From Streptomyces hygroscopicus (lineage in GTDB: Bacteria > Actinomycetota > Actinomycetes > Streptomycetales > Streptomycetaceae), in the NCBI RefSeq assembly GCF_026168105.1, contig NZ_LBMW01000003.1, positions 186,001-250,000 of the forward strand: DNA of 64,000 bases, given 5' to 3'. The notes beneath the pieces were generated by a model. It was not told the origin of the DNA. It worked only from the letters and a program-made list of their open reading frames with translations, and did no database searches. Below, piece by piece: positions 8,894-18,102 of the stretch. Position 1 is the stretch's first letter, and the number at the start of each line of letters is the position of its first letter. The position numbers and the translations under genes were made by a program.

Positions 8894-10291
8894 TCAGGCC
8901 AGGTAGCCGTCCGGGCGGACGAGGAAGCTGTCGCCCGGCGAAGCCGCATAGGCCGAGTACGCGTGTCCCTCGGCGTCGACGACGCAGTGCTCGTCGCCGT
9001 CACGCCCGTCGCGAGGCTGTTCGCCGGGCCGCAGCACGGTGTGGGTGTGCTCGCGGTCGTCGGGGACGGAGGCGTGACCGCCGAAGTTCAGGCGGGTGAA
9101 GTGGGGACCGCGGAAGAGGTCGAAGAGACGGATGCGCTTGCCGGCTGGGCTCAGGACCGGGGCATCGGGCGCACGATCGCCGGTGATGACGCCGCCCACG
9201 GCGTCCGTGGCGCGGTAGGTGATGTTGAGACCGAAGCTCTCCTCGCCGCGGCGGTGCGCGTCCTCCCGGCCCTCGGCGTATCTCTGCAGCAGATCGGTGC
9301 TCACGCCGAGCACGTGCGCGGCGACGGCGCGCCGCTCGGTCTCGTAGCTGTCGAGTGCGGTCTGCCCGGCCAGTTTCCAGCCCAGGTTGTAGGCGTCCTG
9401 GACGCCCGTGTTCATGCCCTGTCCGCCCGTCGGGGGGTGCACGTGCGCGGCGTCGCCGGCCAGGAAGACGCGTCCGACCCGATACCGCTCCGCGAGCCTC
9501 ACATTCGGCCGCCACACCGTCGACCAGCCGTGGCCGGTGAGGCGTACGCCCGACGAGAACCGGTCCAGGGCAGCCTGCATGGTTTCCAGGGAGGCGTCGT
9601 CGCCCTCGCCCAGGGGCGTGGCCAACTGGAACATCCCGGTGCCCGGCAGCGGGGTCATGATGATGCCCGACATCGGGTCGTCCGCCGCGGCGAACCAGTG
9701 ACCCACCTCGGGGTCGAGGCCCGGCGCGGCCACGTCACCGACCACCACCCGGAAGGACTCGTCGGTGGTGCCCGGGAACGCCACTCCGATCGCCTTGCGC
9801 ACGAAGCTGGCGCCGCCGTCGGCGCCGACCAGGTAGTCGACCCGGTGGACCTCGTCCGTGGAGAGGCGCGCGGTCACCCCGTCACTGTCCTGTGCCAGGC
9901 CGACCAACTCGGCGCCGAGTTCGACGCGTACGCCGAACTCGGACAGCCGCGCCCGGAGGATTCCCTCGAGCTGCGACTGGCCCAGCACCCACGGGTTCGG
10001 GTGGGGCACGTCGGGAGTGGGCTCACGCGGCTCGACCATCCGCCGCTCGCCCGCCGGGCGGCCGTCCAGGTGCACGCGGATGGCGGCCGACGGCGCCCCC
10101 GCGTCCAGTACGGCGTCCAGTACGCCGAGGTCGTCGAAGACCTCCAGTGTGCGCGGCTGGATTCCGTCGCCGCGCGACCCTTCGAAGAATCCCGCAGCCT
10201 TGTCGACGATCCGTACGCGGACACCTCGGCGGGCCAGGTCGATCGCCAGAGTCAGTCCGGTCGGTCCACCGCCCACGACGAGCGCCTTCAT
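8894..10291 (-). CDS. FAD-dependent aromatic monooxygenase (PgaE/MhpA type)
   Basis: A 465-residue group A flavoprotein hydroxylase. The dinucleotide motif VVGGGPTGLTLAIDLARRG is at residues 5-23. The DG motif is YLVGADGGASFVRKAIG (about 150) and the FAD-ribose motif is GRVFLAGDAAHVHPPTGGQG (about 270). The C-terminal thioredoxin-like domain of this class follows. Such enzymes hydroxylate phenolic or polyketide rings, or inactivate antibiotics such as rifampicin or tetracycline. ATG 10291 has GGAGA upstream and lies beside two tandem operator-like palindromes shared with the divergent TetR gene, which suggests substrate-inducible expression. Confidence 0.92.
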   Translation of the reverse strand: MKALVVGGGPTGLTLAIDLARRGVRVRIVDKAAGFFEGSRGDGIQPRTLEVFDDLGVLDAVLDAGAPSAAIRVHLDGRPAGERRMVEPREPTPDVPHPNPWVLGQSQLEGILRARLSEFGVRVELGAELVGLAQDSDGVTARLSTDEVHRVDYLVGADGGASFVRKAIGVAFPGTTDESFRVVVGDVAAPGLDPEVGHWFAAADDPMSGIIMTPLPGTGMFQLATPLGEGDDASLETMQAALDRFSSGVRLTGHGWSTVWRPNVRLAERYRVGRVFLAGDAAHVHPPTGGQGMNTGVQDAYNLGWKLAGQTALDSYETERRAVAAHVLGVSTDLLQRYAEGREDAHRRGEESFGLNITYRATDAVGGVITGDRAPDAPVLSPAGKRIRLFDLFRGPHFTRLNFGGHASVPDDREHTHTVLRPGEQPRDGRDGDEHCVVDAEGHAYSAYAASPGDSFLVRPDGYLA

Positions 10292-10293
10292 AA

Positions 10294-10322
10294 TGAATCT
10301 CCATTCAGTGAATATAAATTCA
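10294..10322. promoter_or_regulatory. Two tandem TGAAT-N4-ATTCA operators
   Basis: Two palindromes, TGAATCTCCATTCA (10294-10307) and TGAATATAAATTCA (10309-10322), stand 15 bases apart centre to centre. They lie in the 77-base gap between the divergent monooxygenase and TetR genes. The first touches the monooxygenase start. Position and symmetry fit a TetR operator that represses both genes. Confidence 0.75.
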
Positions 10323-10368
10323 TCGTGTCCGCTGCTAGCGTGCGCTGTCAATAAGGCGAGGAGGGTGC

Positions 10369-10956
10369 GTGAAACGTGCGGAGCAGGCGGCCGACACCAG
10401 GGCCGCGTTGATCGAGGCGGCCAAGCGTCTGTTCGCCACCCGCGGTTACCTGAACACCAAGATCACCGACATCACGGCAGAGGCCGGGCGGTCGGCGGGC
10501 TCGTTCTACAACCACTTCACGAGCAAGGAGGAGCTGCTCGAGGCGCTGCTGGCCGACATCGCCTCGGCGAGCGACGAGAAGGCCGCGGCACCCGAGCACA
10601 AGAGCGACTTCTCCGACCCCGACGCGATCCGCTACCACGTGGCCGCGTACTGGCAGGTGCATCGCGAGCACGCCGCCACCATGCTCGCGCTGAACCAGGC
10701 GGCCCTCGTCAGCGACGACTTCGCCCGGACCCTCAGCCGCTTCCGCCGCACACAGCTGGACGATCTGGCCGGCCACCTGGTGAACGTCCGGAACCTGCCG
10801 GCCTCCCCAGAGGTCAGCCTCACGCTGCTGGTCGCGATGATCGACAGCCTCGCCCAGGTGTGGTTTGACATGCCGGAGGACGAGGCCGTCGAGGTCATCA
10901 CCCGCTTCGCCTACCGGGCCCTGAACGCACGGGACTACCCTGCGCAACGGCCCTGA
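10369..10956 (+). CDS. TetR-family repressor
   Basis: A 195-residue TetR regulator. The DNA-binding domain occupies residues 8-55, with the recognition segment ITAEAGRSAGSFYNHFTSKE, followed by a helical ligand domain. The GTG start at 10369 has GAGGAGG upstream. It is divergent from the flavin monooxygenase, the common arrangement in which the substrate of the monooxygenase relieves repression. The tandem palindromes in the shared promoter are the likely target. Confidence 0.92.
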   Translation: MKRAEQAADTRAALIEAAKRLFATRGYLNTKITDITAEAGRSAGSFYNHFTSKEELLEALLADIASASDEKAAAPEHKSDFSDPDAIRYHVAAYWQVHREHAATMLALNQAALVSDDFARTLSRFRRTQLDDLAGHLVNVRNLPASPEVSLTLLVAMIDSLAQVWFDMPEDEAVEVITRFAYRALNARDYPAQRP

Positions 10957-11022
10957 CGGTTCGCCGGGGCCCGACCCCGCAATTGCGCGCGGTCGGCCGC
11001 GTGTCCCGTTCCCGGCGATGTG

Positions 11023-11148
11023 CACCGGCTCACGGTGTCCCGTAGCGTCACCGGCTCACGGTGTCCCGTAGCGTCACCGGCTCACGGTGTCCCGTAGCGT
11101 CACCGGCTCACGGTGTCCCGTAGCGTCACCGGCTCACGGTGTCCCGTA
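11023..11148. repeat. 26-bp tandem repeat array, about 4.8 copies
   Basis: The unit CACCGGCTCACGGTGTCCCG plus TAGCGT repeats head to tail from 11023, 11049, 11075, 11101 and 11127; the last copy is partial. Copies are identical. Each contains the inverted repeat CACCG-GCTCA-CGGTG, so the array can form a row of small hairpins. It lies between the TetR gene and a small hypothetical gene and is not translated into a sensible protein. Its role is unknown. Confidence 0.95.
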
Positions 11149-11234
11149 CGCGGCTTCGGTGACCGGCGGCCTCGGATCGTGTGGCCAGGCCCGGAAACCT
11201 GGGTACGCGGCGTGTTGTCCGAAGGAGGACCGAC

Positions 11235-11552
11235 ATGACTACGTACGTGATCACCGTGCCCGGCACCTTCACCGACACGGTCGGAACCCGTACCAGAGCC
11301 GAACTGGCCCGAGCCCTGCGTCCCGCCGATCCGCACCGCACCCAGATGGGCAGCGAGGCGGACCTGGACGCGCTCACCGTCAACGAGGACAACACCTTCA
11401 CCATCCGCCTCACCATCGAGGCGGACAGCGGCCCCCACGCCGAACAGGACGCCCGGCAACTCGCCGACTCCGCTCTGCGCGCCGCCGGGCTGGACCAAAC
11501 CATCGCACCCCTGGGATCAGCGGTGATCACCGGCATCGACTCCGAGATCTGA
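11235..11552 (+). CDS. Small conserved-type hypothetical protein
   Basis: A 105-residue protein starting MTTYVITVPGTF, with a strong AAGGAGG ribosome site eight bases before ATG 11235. The sequence alternates beta-strand-like and helical parts (NTFTIRLTIEADSG, then HAEQDARQLADSALRAAGL), suggesting a compact alpha/beta fold. No family is recognised. The stop codon merges into a hairpin terminator, which makes this a single-gene unit. Confidence 0.7.
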   Translation: MTTYVITVPGTFTDTVGTRTRAELARALRPADPHRTQMGSEADLDALTVNEDNTFTIRLTIEADSGPHAEQDARQLADSALRAAGLDQTIAPLGSAVITGIDSEI

Positions 11553-11568
11553 CGGCCGGCCCGGCCGT
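11552..11568. terminator. Hairpin at the end of the small hypothetical gene
   Basis: ACGGCCGG and CCGGCCGT form an inverted repeat immediately after the TGA, followed by TTCGG. It is short but well placed for termination. Confidence 0.5.
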
Positions 11569-11686
11569 TTCGGCTGCACGACGGGTTTCACATCGTCGTG
11601 ATCGGGGATCCCGCCCCGGGCGATGGGCGCGGCTGATCACGCAGCGCGGGCAAGGCTGCTGCGCATCCGGGCTCCCCTGGGACAGC

Positions 11687-11730
11687 CCCGGCGAGGCGGG
11701 TCCCGGACGTCGGGGAGCCGCCTCGCCGGG
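11687..11730. terminator. Long GC hairpin before the DUF1152 gene
   Basis: Perfect 13-bp arms (CCCGGCGAGGCGG and its complement, 11687-11699 and 11718-11730) enclose an 18-base loop. It may be a terminator or a leader structure for the gene starting at 11774. Confidence 0.55.
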
Positions 11731-11773
11731 CCTGGCCCCTGACGCTCAGTTGCGGCCCTGCTAGCGTCCCCGG

Positions 11774-12739
11774 GTGTTCTCCCTCCTAGAGCCGCCCTTC
11801 TTCACCCGGCTGCGCGACGCGCAGCACATACTCGTCGCCGGTGCGGGCGGCGGCTTCGACATCTACGCCGGCCTCCCGCTGGCCCTCGCCCTGCGCTCAG
11901 CCGGGAAAGAGGTGCACCTCGCCAACCTCTCGTTCGCCGATCTGTACGGCCTGAACCTGGACGTATGGCTGGAGCAGGATGTCGCGGCCGTCCGTCCCGA
12001 CACGACGTTCCGGGGCGACTACTTCCCCGAGCGCACCCTCGCCCAGTGGCTCGACCGGCAGAACCTGCCCTCCACGGTGTACGCGTTCCCGCGTACGGGC
12101 GTGCAGCCGCTACGTGCCGCATATCGCTCGCTGATCAGCCACCTGGGTGGTGTCGACGCCCTCGTGCTGGTCGACGGAGGCACGGACATCCTCATGCGCG
12201 GAGACGAGCACGGACTGGGCACCCCCGAGGAGGACATGGTCAGTCTGGCCGCCGTCAGCGGACTCGACGAGATTCCGCACCGGCTCGTGGCCTGCCTCGG
12301 CTTCGGCGTCGACTCCTACCACGGGGTCAACCACAGCCTGGCGCTGGAGAACCTGGCCGCCCTGGAACGCGACGGCGCCTACCTCGGTGCCTTCTCCGTC
12401 CCACGCCACAGCCGCGAGGGAGCGCTCTACCTCGATGCGGTGACCCACGCCCAGCAGTGCACCCCCAGCCACCCCAGCATCGTCAACGGCTCCATCGCCG
12501 CCGCCGTTCGCGGTGACTTCGGCAACGTCCACTTCACCGAACGCACGAGGGACAGCGAACTGTTCATCAACCCGCTGATGACCCTGTACTTCTGCGTGGA
12601 CGCCCCTGGACTCGCCCGCCGCAACCTCTACCTGGACCAACTGGAGAGGACCTCGCTCATGCGGCAGATCAGCACCATCATCGAGAAGTTCCGCGACGAG
12701 CTGCCCCGTCAACGCCCGCCGAGAGCCTTCCCGCACTGA
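11774..12739 (+). CDS. DUF1152 family protein
   Basis: A 321-residue protein of the DUF1152 family, recognised from HILVAGAGGGFDIYAGLPLA near the N-terminus and the conserved LVDGGTDILMRGDE segment. The first motif resembles a nucleotide- or phosphate-binding glycine loop, and the family is thought to have a Rossmann-like core. No reaction is known for it. The start is GTG 11774, about 45 bases after a strong hairpin. There are no obvious operon partners. Confidence 0.8.
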   Translation: MFSLLEPPFFTRLRDAQHILVAGAGGGFDIYAGLPLALALRSAGKEVHLANLSFADLYGLNLDVWLEQDVAAVRPDTTFRGDYFPERTLAQWLDRQNLPSTVYAFPRTGVQPLRAAYRSLISHLGGVDALVLVDGGTDILMRGDEHGLGTPEEDMVSLAAVSGLDEIPHRLVACLGFGVDSYHGVNHSLALENLAALERDGAYLGAFSVPRHSREGALYLDAVTHAQQCTPSHPSIVNGSIAAAVRGDFGNVHFTERTRDSELFINPLMTLYFCVDAPGLARRNLYLDQLERTSLMRQISTIIEKFRDELPRQRPPRAFPH

Positions 12740-12770
12740 CCTGTGAACCTTCCCGGTCACAGCTCTGCAG

Positions 12771-13330
12771 GTGCCCAGTGGCGAACACGCGTGTATGCGG
12801 GGGCTCAAGGCGGTGCTCACCGACCCCGTGTCGAGCGTCGTACGGGTTCAAATCACCTTCTCCTCGCCGTCGTACGACGAGCGTGCCAAGTGCGGCAGGG
12901 AGAGTCCTGCGACGGCGCGGGTCCGGCTGCCCGGGCCGCTCGGCCACCCGGACGTGATCGTCGGCCATGACGTGCGCTTTACGGCCGACGGCGCCGGGCC
13001 GCTTGCGTTGCGACCGTGCGGCCGGTTGGGCTGCCGACCGCCGACTGCACCGCCGCCTCCTACGACCAGGCATTGACCGCGGCCGTCGCGGCCGAGCACA
13101 CATACTCGGCCTCACAGGAGGGTGACGGAAAGTGGCTGGTACTGGACTTCTCCTGGCGCACGGGACCGGCCTGCGGCGACGCGGCCGGATCCGGCCGCTC
13201 CTCCCGGCCGGGCGACCGCTGGTTCTTCCGGGCGGAGAGTCCCGGCTGGATTGCGATCATCGAAAGCGCGGCCGGAGGCTGCCGGGACGTGCAGCGCAGA
13301 GAGCTCGCCTTCCCTGCCTCGCCGTGCCAG
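12771..13330 (+). pseudogene. Probable frameshifted hypothetical gene
   Basis: Two plus-strand frames each carry protein-like, high-GC3 text that would join if a frameshift lay near 13020-13035. The first ends around VRFTADGAGPLALRPCG. The second contains CTAASYDQALTAAVAAEHTY, then WLVLDFSWRTGPACGD and WFFRAESPGWIAIIES. The joined product would be about 185 residues, with no domain I can name. A sequencing error would give the same picture. Confidence 0.35.
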
Positions 13331-13773
13331 TCACCGGCTCCGCCTTCCCGCTCGCGGCATCCGAGTCACCCCCCCCGGGCCGCCCGCCTCCGCGACCCCC
13401 GGAGCGCCTTCCGCTGCAACGACTGCCCCATGAACATCGCTCCAGGTCAACACGCCTGGTGAGGCGGCAGGCGCGCCATCGCCTGCCGCTGCCCTTCCCC
13501 GCGACCAGCCGCTCGATTCCCGCGACCAGCCGCCCGATCTGACCGGGCTGCGCCATGCCTCCACAGCCTGGCCGCCGGTGGCTCAGCGTGGCGCGGACGG
13601 CTTCCGAACGGCCGTCATCGACCTCATCTCCATGGACCCGCCCTGCCCCGGCGGGCACATGCGGAACGGCGGTCATTCTTCGGCTACGGCCGGTAACCCA
13701 AGGTCAGGCATGTAACTGATAACGATCCGGACGGAAACCTTGCGTAACGGCCCGTGCCCCTTAGCCTCCCAGC
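13331..13773. other. Intergenic region, nothing recognised
   Basis: Only Arg/Pro-rich noise frames are present. Bases 13700-13745 are A/T-richer and probably include the promoter of the next gene. Confidence 0.5.
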
Positions 13774-14730
13774 ATGGCATTTCTTTCAAGCCGCCGAAGA
13801 AAGGCGCGCCTTGCCCCGGAACTCGACGACGAGGGCCTGCGCAAGCTTCTGAAGTCGCTCCGGGCAACCACCATGTCGGGCACCATCGCGACGGCGGATC
13901 TGTGCATAGCTCAGATGTCCCGCCTGATGGAGCAGGACGCGGGTGACTGGGACCGTCGCTCGCACCGCATGTCGGTCCTGGCGGACTACCTGGCCGCATC
14001 ACATCTGCCGTCGGCCTGGGCCAGGCGCGAACCGCGCAACACGGGTGCACTCGTCCTGCACGCGTGGACGGAACTCGCACGCGGCCGTTCCCAGGGGTAC
14101 CTGGAGGACGCGGCCGCCGTCACCGAGATCTGCTTCCGGGCCGCCGACCTCGCACCTGAAGACCCCAGTCCATGGGTGGTGCTGCTGGGGGTGTCACGCC
14201 TCGAGCGGTGGGAACAGCCACAGGTGTTCGGAGTGTGGAACGAGGTGCTGTCGCGCGACCGCTGGAACCGCGAGGCGTACCTGAGCATGCTGCGCTACCT
14301 CACCCCGCAGGAAGCGGGATCGCGCATCCAGGTACTGGAGTTCGTCGACGCCCTCTCCGCCCGCATGCCCGCAAACGCACCCTGCGCGGCGACGGAACTC
14401 ACCGCCCAGGTCCTGCAGTACCACTCCGTCATTGCCCGGGGCGGACTCGAAGCGCTGGTGGCGCGCAACCACTGGTCCCACGTGTCTGCGGCGCAGACCC
14501 TCGACCGTGCGGTCCATACGTGGGTCCGGCCTGACTTCTTCCGCCATGCCGCGGCTCTTGCCGATCTGAACCTCCTTGCCTACGCGCTGATGGCCGCCGA
14601 TCGACGGCACGAGGCCCGCCTGGTCTTCGAGGCGCTCAGTGGCACGGTCACCGCCTGGCCCTGGCGCGTCGGCGGCGATCCTCTGACCGAATTCGAACAG
14701 GCGCAGAACAGGGCCTCCACCGGCCTGTGA
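13774..14730 (+). CDS. Hypothetical helical-repeat protein
   Basis: A 318-residue soluble protein with no signal peptide or membrane segment. The sequence is rich in helices with TPR-like spacing of Ala, Leu and Trp (for example VTEICFRAADLAPEDPSPWV and WNEVLSRDRWNREAYLSML), so a TPR/SEL1-like superhelix is likely. No enzymatic motif is visible. ATG 13774 is the natural start, although its ribosome site is poor. Codon usage is typical of the window. Function unknown. Confidence 0.75.
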   Translation: MAFLSSRRRKARLAPELDDEGLRKLLKSLRATTMSGTIATADLCIAQMSRLMEQDAGDWDRRSHRMSVLADYLAASHLPSAWARREPRNTGALVLHAWTELARGRSQGYLEDAAAVTEICFRAADLAPEDPSPWVVLLGVSRLERWEQPQVFGVWNEVLSRDRWNREAYLSMLRYLTPQEAGSRIQVLEFVDALSARMPANAPCAATELTAQVLQYHSVIARGGLEALVARNHWSHVSAAQTLDRAVHTWVRPDFFRHAAALADLNLLAYALMAADRRHEARLVFEALSGTVTAWPWRVGGDPLTEFEQAQNRASTGL

Positions 14731-14753
14731 CGGAACTGCCCTCAGCGTCTTCT

Positions 14754-15069
14754 TCAACCTTGGCCGACAGTCAGGTGGTGCGCCCAGGCGAGTAGGCCGT
14801 GGGTCCGCCCGGTGTCGGTGACGGTCCCGGGTGCCGCGGTGCAGGTAAGGAAGCCGGCGGTTCGCGCGACGGCGACGCCGGCGTGGTGGTCGGGCTCGAT
14901 GTCCAGGATGGATCACCGCGCCAGGGCGGCGGCCGTGCGTGCGTACTCGGACATTGCTCGATGGCCACGCACTGCGAGGCGCTGTCCCCGGTCGGCTGCG
15001 CCGGAAGCCGACGAAGTGCGTCCAGAAGCGGATCTCTCCCAGGTGCTCGTCAAGCATCGTGCCGGTCAA
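14754..15069 (-). pseudogene. Decayed GNAT-like acetyltransferase remnant
   Basis: The minus strand reads MSEYARTAAALAR, an in-frame TGA at 14913-14915, then SILDIEPDHHAGVAVARTAG and FLTCTAAPGTVTD to a stop at 14754-14756. The phrase with AVARTAGF resembles the acetyl-CoA-binding end of GNAT proteins. A different frame just upstream reads LDEHLGEIRFWTHFVGF, so at least one frameshift and one stop separate the pieces. The assignment rests on one motif. Confidence 0.35.
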
Positions 15070-15339
15070 CTTCGGCCACCCGAAGCGGAAGCCGCCAACG
15101 CCATCAGTCGCCTGCTCTTCCGGTTCCCCTCTCTCGGCCCTCGACCCGGAGGCGGGCCGGACCAGCCATGACCCGCCGGTCCCGCGGGGTGGGAGACCCT
15201 TTCGACCGTCCTGACGCGGCGGTGAACGACCGGCGATATTCAGTTAAAACGCCGACCGCGGCCAACCCGGGGGTTTTGACGGGTCCCACCGTGAAACATC
15301 TCGGGGAGGTTGAGTAAAAGTCGTTCGAAGGGAAACGAG
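15070..15339. promoter_or_regulatory. Leader and promoter region of the AfsA-type operon
   Basis: No gene is seen. Bases 15232-15265 are unusually A/T-rich for the window (GATATTCAGTTAAAAC) and precede the operon by about 80-100 bases, so the promoter is probably there. No gamma-butyrolactone-receptor box could be assigned with confidence. Confidence 0.4.
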
Positions 15340-18102
15340 TTGTCGCTCACCACGGGGTCCGCCCACCGGGTGCTTCACGTTCTCACAACTTCCAGTGAGG
15401 ATTCCCTGATGGCCGAATGGGCCGGTGGAAAAGGAAGAAACCTCCACGCCCTGACCGTGTCCGGATTTCAAGTACCGAGCTGGTCGGTGCTCGGCCTCGA
15501 CGTTTTCGCGGAATTCTGCCGCAGCAGCGGACTGGACGAGCGCCTGGGGAACCTCCTTGCCGACGGCTGGGACAGCAGGCCCCGGCAGGTCGCCGAGGAG
15601 ATCACCCGTCTGATCGAGGCCGCGTCCCTCGACGAGCGCGTCGCCGCGGCCATCGACCTCGCCTACCGGCAGGCCGGCGGCGGCCTGGTGGCCGTCCGCT
15701 CGTCCGGCGCGGAGGAGGACGGCTCGCAGCACTCCTTCGCCGGCCAGTACGACAGCTTCCTCAACGTCTGTGGACCCGAGGAGGTCACCGCCCATGTCCG
15801 GCGCTGCTGGGCCTCCGGATTCTCGGAACGATCCCTGCGCTACCGCGCGCAACGCGGACTGCCGCCCGACGCCGGTGGCGTGGCCGTCATCGTCCAGCGC
15901 ATGGTGCCCGCCGAGCGCAGCGGCGTGCTGTTCACCGCCGACCCGACGACCGGCCGCACGGACCGCCATGTGGTCAGCGCCGTCCACGGACTGGGGGAGG
16001 GGCTGGTCTCAGGCGCCGTCGACGCCGACACCGTCGTCCTGGACGCCGCCACCGGCGAGCCGGTGAGCACGGTGGTCGGCGACAAACAGCAGCGCTACGA
16101 CGCAGGCACCGGACCCGGCTGCGAGGTGTCGCAGGTCTCCGACGACGACCGCACCGCGCTGTCCCTGACCGCCGACGACCTGGCCCGGCTGCACCTTGCC
16201 GGAGTGCGCGCCACCGAACACTACGGTGCCCCGCAGGACATCGAGTGGGCCATCGCCGACGGGACCCTGTGGATCCTGCAGAGCCGCCCCGTCACCTCGC
16301 TCGCTGCCGCGGCCCGCACCGCGCCGGAGCCCGCGGGAGAGTTGCGGATCTGGGACAACTCCAACATCATCGAGAGCTTCAGCGGTGTCGTCTCCCCTCT
16401 CACCTACAGCTTCGCCGCCGACACCTACGCCAAGGTGTACGAGAGCTACGCTCGCGCGCTCGGCGTCAAGGGCGAGGAACTGCGCGAGGTGCAGGAGTGG
16501 ACCCCGCACCTGCTCGGCTATGTGCATGGACGGGTCTACTACAACCTGTACCACTGGTACCGCATGGTGCGCCTGGCGCCGTTGTATACACTCAACCGTC
16601 GAGTTCTCGAGAAATCCCTGGGTGTCGCGGAGAGCATTTCCGATGAGACCGCGGACGCACTTCATCCCTTCACACCCCGGACCGGGCTGCGCGGCCGTGT
16701 TGCGCGACTGGCCCGCACGGTGGTCTTCGCCAGAAGATTCCTGACCATCCGGAAATCCGTGGAATCATTTCACCGGGATTTCTACCGGTCCTACGCGATC
16801 TTCAACAATGTTGACTACGATGCGCTGCCCGGTGACGAGACCTATCGTCGCTTCCGTCGACTGCAGCGGGAGCTCATCGAGAAATGGGGCCCGATGCAGG
16901 CCCTGGATGCCACGATCCTGCTTTCCATCGGCCTGCTGGCCCTGCTCAACAGGAGGTGGCTGCCGCACGCCCCCGAATGGTTCACCTGGGCCGTGGCCGC
17001 CCCCGGGGGCGACGTCGAGTCCGCCGAACCGGCGCGGGCACTGGCCGAGTTGGCGGCGATGGCACGAGCCGACGCCGAGGTCCGGCACCTGCTGGAACAC
17101 ACCCCCGACGCCGACGCCTACCTGGCGCTCCGTGACGCCGGCCACAGCCAGTTCCTGGCCGCGGTGGACGCGTACAGAGCCGACTACGGCTACCGCAGCC
17201 CGGACGAACTCAAACTGGAGGTGCCCGACCTGCACGAGAACCCGGCAGGACTGTTCACCCTGCTGCGCGATGCGCTGCCGGACACCACGGCCGGCAACGC
17301 GGGCGACCGCGGCGGCGAGGCCGACGCCTACCTCGGCCGGCACCTGCGCGGCCCGCGCCGCTGGGTGTACGAGCGGGTGCGGGGCAAGGCCAGGGCGGCG
17401 CTCGCCGACCGGGAACGGCTGAGGTTCTGCCGCACCCGCGCCTTCGGCGCGGCCAAACGCATGCTGCGCGCCATGGGCCGGGACCTGGCCCGCAAGGGAG
17501 CCATCGACGCCTGGGACGACGTGTTCATGCTGCGTCTGGAAGAAGTCCGGGGCGCCTTCGAGGGCATGATCGCGCACACCGAGCTGAAGGAACTGGCCGC
17601 GCTGCGCCGCAGGCAACTCGCCGCCGACACCGCACTGCACGCCCCGTCCCGCTTCAGCACCCGCGGGGCCCCGTACTGGTCGGGCAACCTGGAGCGGGCG
17701 GGCTGGACCAGCGGGCCGGTCGCCCGCAGCGGTGCCCGCCAACTGCGCGGCACGCCCTGCTGCCCCGGCATCGCCGAAGGTCCTGCCGTCGTCACCGACA
17801 CGCCGCGCGACATCGGCGGCGGCATCCTGCTCGCCTACCGCACCGACCCCGGCTGGGTGCCCGCGCTGCCCTCGGCCGCCGCCCTCGTCATCGAACGCGG
17901 CAGCCCGCTGACCCATGTCGCCGTCGTGGCACGGGAACTGGGTATCCCGACCGTGGTCCAGGTCAAGGGCGCCACCACCGAGATCCGCACCGGCACCCTG
18001 CTGCGCGTCGACGGCGCCGCCGGGACGGTCACCGTACTCAGCGACCCGCCCAAGGACGACACGACCGTGAACGCGGACACCAGGACGGAGACACATCGGT
18101 GA
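15340..18102 (+). CDS. PEP-utilising dikinase-like enzyme (PEP synthase/rifampicin phosphotransferase superfamily)
   Basis: A protein of about 920 residues with two hallmark domains. The N-terminal ATP-grasp PEP/pyruvate-binding domain spans roughly residues 20-325 (AGGKGRNLHALTVSGFQVPS, VRSSGAEEDG, FAGQYDSFLNV, DIEWAI, ILQSRPVT). The C-terminal swivelling phosphohistidine domain has ERGSPLTHVAVVARELGIPT, where the phospho-carrier is His near residue 859. A long helical middle separates them. Relatives transfer the beta-phosphate of ATP to pyruvate, water or an antibiotic. TTG 15340 has AAGGGA upstream; TTG 15310 and ATG 15409 are alternatives. Its stop overlaps the next start (GTGA), so it heads the operon. 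The acceptor is unknown. Confidence 0.85.
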   Translation: MSLTTGSAHRVLHVLTTSSEDSLMAEWAGGKGRNLHALTVSGFQVPSWSVLGLDVFAEFCRSSGLDERLGNLLADGWDSRPRQVAEEITRLIEAASLDERVAAAIDLAYRQAGGGLVAVRSSGAEEDGSQHSFAGQYDSFLNVCGPEEVTAHVRRCWASGFSERSLRYRAQRGLPPDAGGVAVIVQRMVPAERSGVLFTADPTTGRTDRHVVSAVHGLGEGLVSGAVDADTVVLDAATGEPVSTVVGDKQQRYDAGTGPGCEVSQVSDDDRTALSLTADDLARLHLAGVRATEHYGAPQDIEWAIADGTLWILQSRPVTSLAAAARTAPEPAGELRIWDNSNIIESFSGVVSPLTYSFAADTYAKVYESYARALGVKGEELREVQEWTPHLLGYVHGRVYYNLYHWYRMVRLAPLYTLNRRVLEKSLGVAESISDETADALHPFTPRTGLRGRVARLARTVVFARRFLTIRKSVESFHRDFYRSYAIFNNVDYDALPGDETYRRFRRLQRELIEKWGPMQALDATILLSIGLLALLNRRWLPHAPEWFTWAVAAPGGDVESAEPARALAELAAMARADAEVRHLLEHTPDADAYLALRDAGHSQFLAAVDAYRADYGYRSPDELKLEVPDLHENPAGLFTLLRDALPDTTAGNAGDRGGEADAYLGRHLRGPRRWVYERVRGKARAALADRERLRFCRTRAFGAAKRMLRAMGRDLARKGAIDAWDDVFMLRLEEVRGAFEGMIAHTELKELAALRRRQLAADTALHAPSRFSTRGAPYWSGNLERAGWTSGPVARSGARQLRGTPCCPGIAEGPAVVTDTPRDIGGGILLAYRTDPGWVPALPSAAALVIERGSPLTHVAVVARELGIPTVVQVKGATTEIRTGTLLRVDGAAGTVTVLSDPPKDDTTVNADTRTETHR

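Noticed and set aside
8963..10354. 463-codon plus-strand frame opposite the FAD monooxygenase
   Set aside because: It has no family motifs, while the minus strand has complete FAD motifs.
11023..11148. CRISPR array
   Set aside because: The copies are contiguous, without unique spacers, and there are no cas genes.
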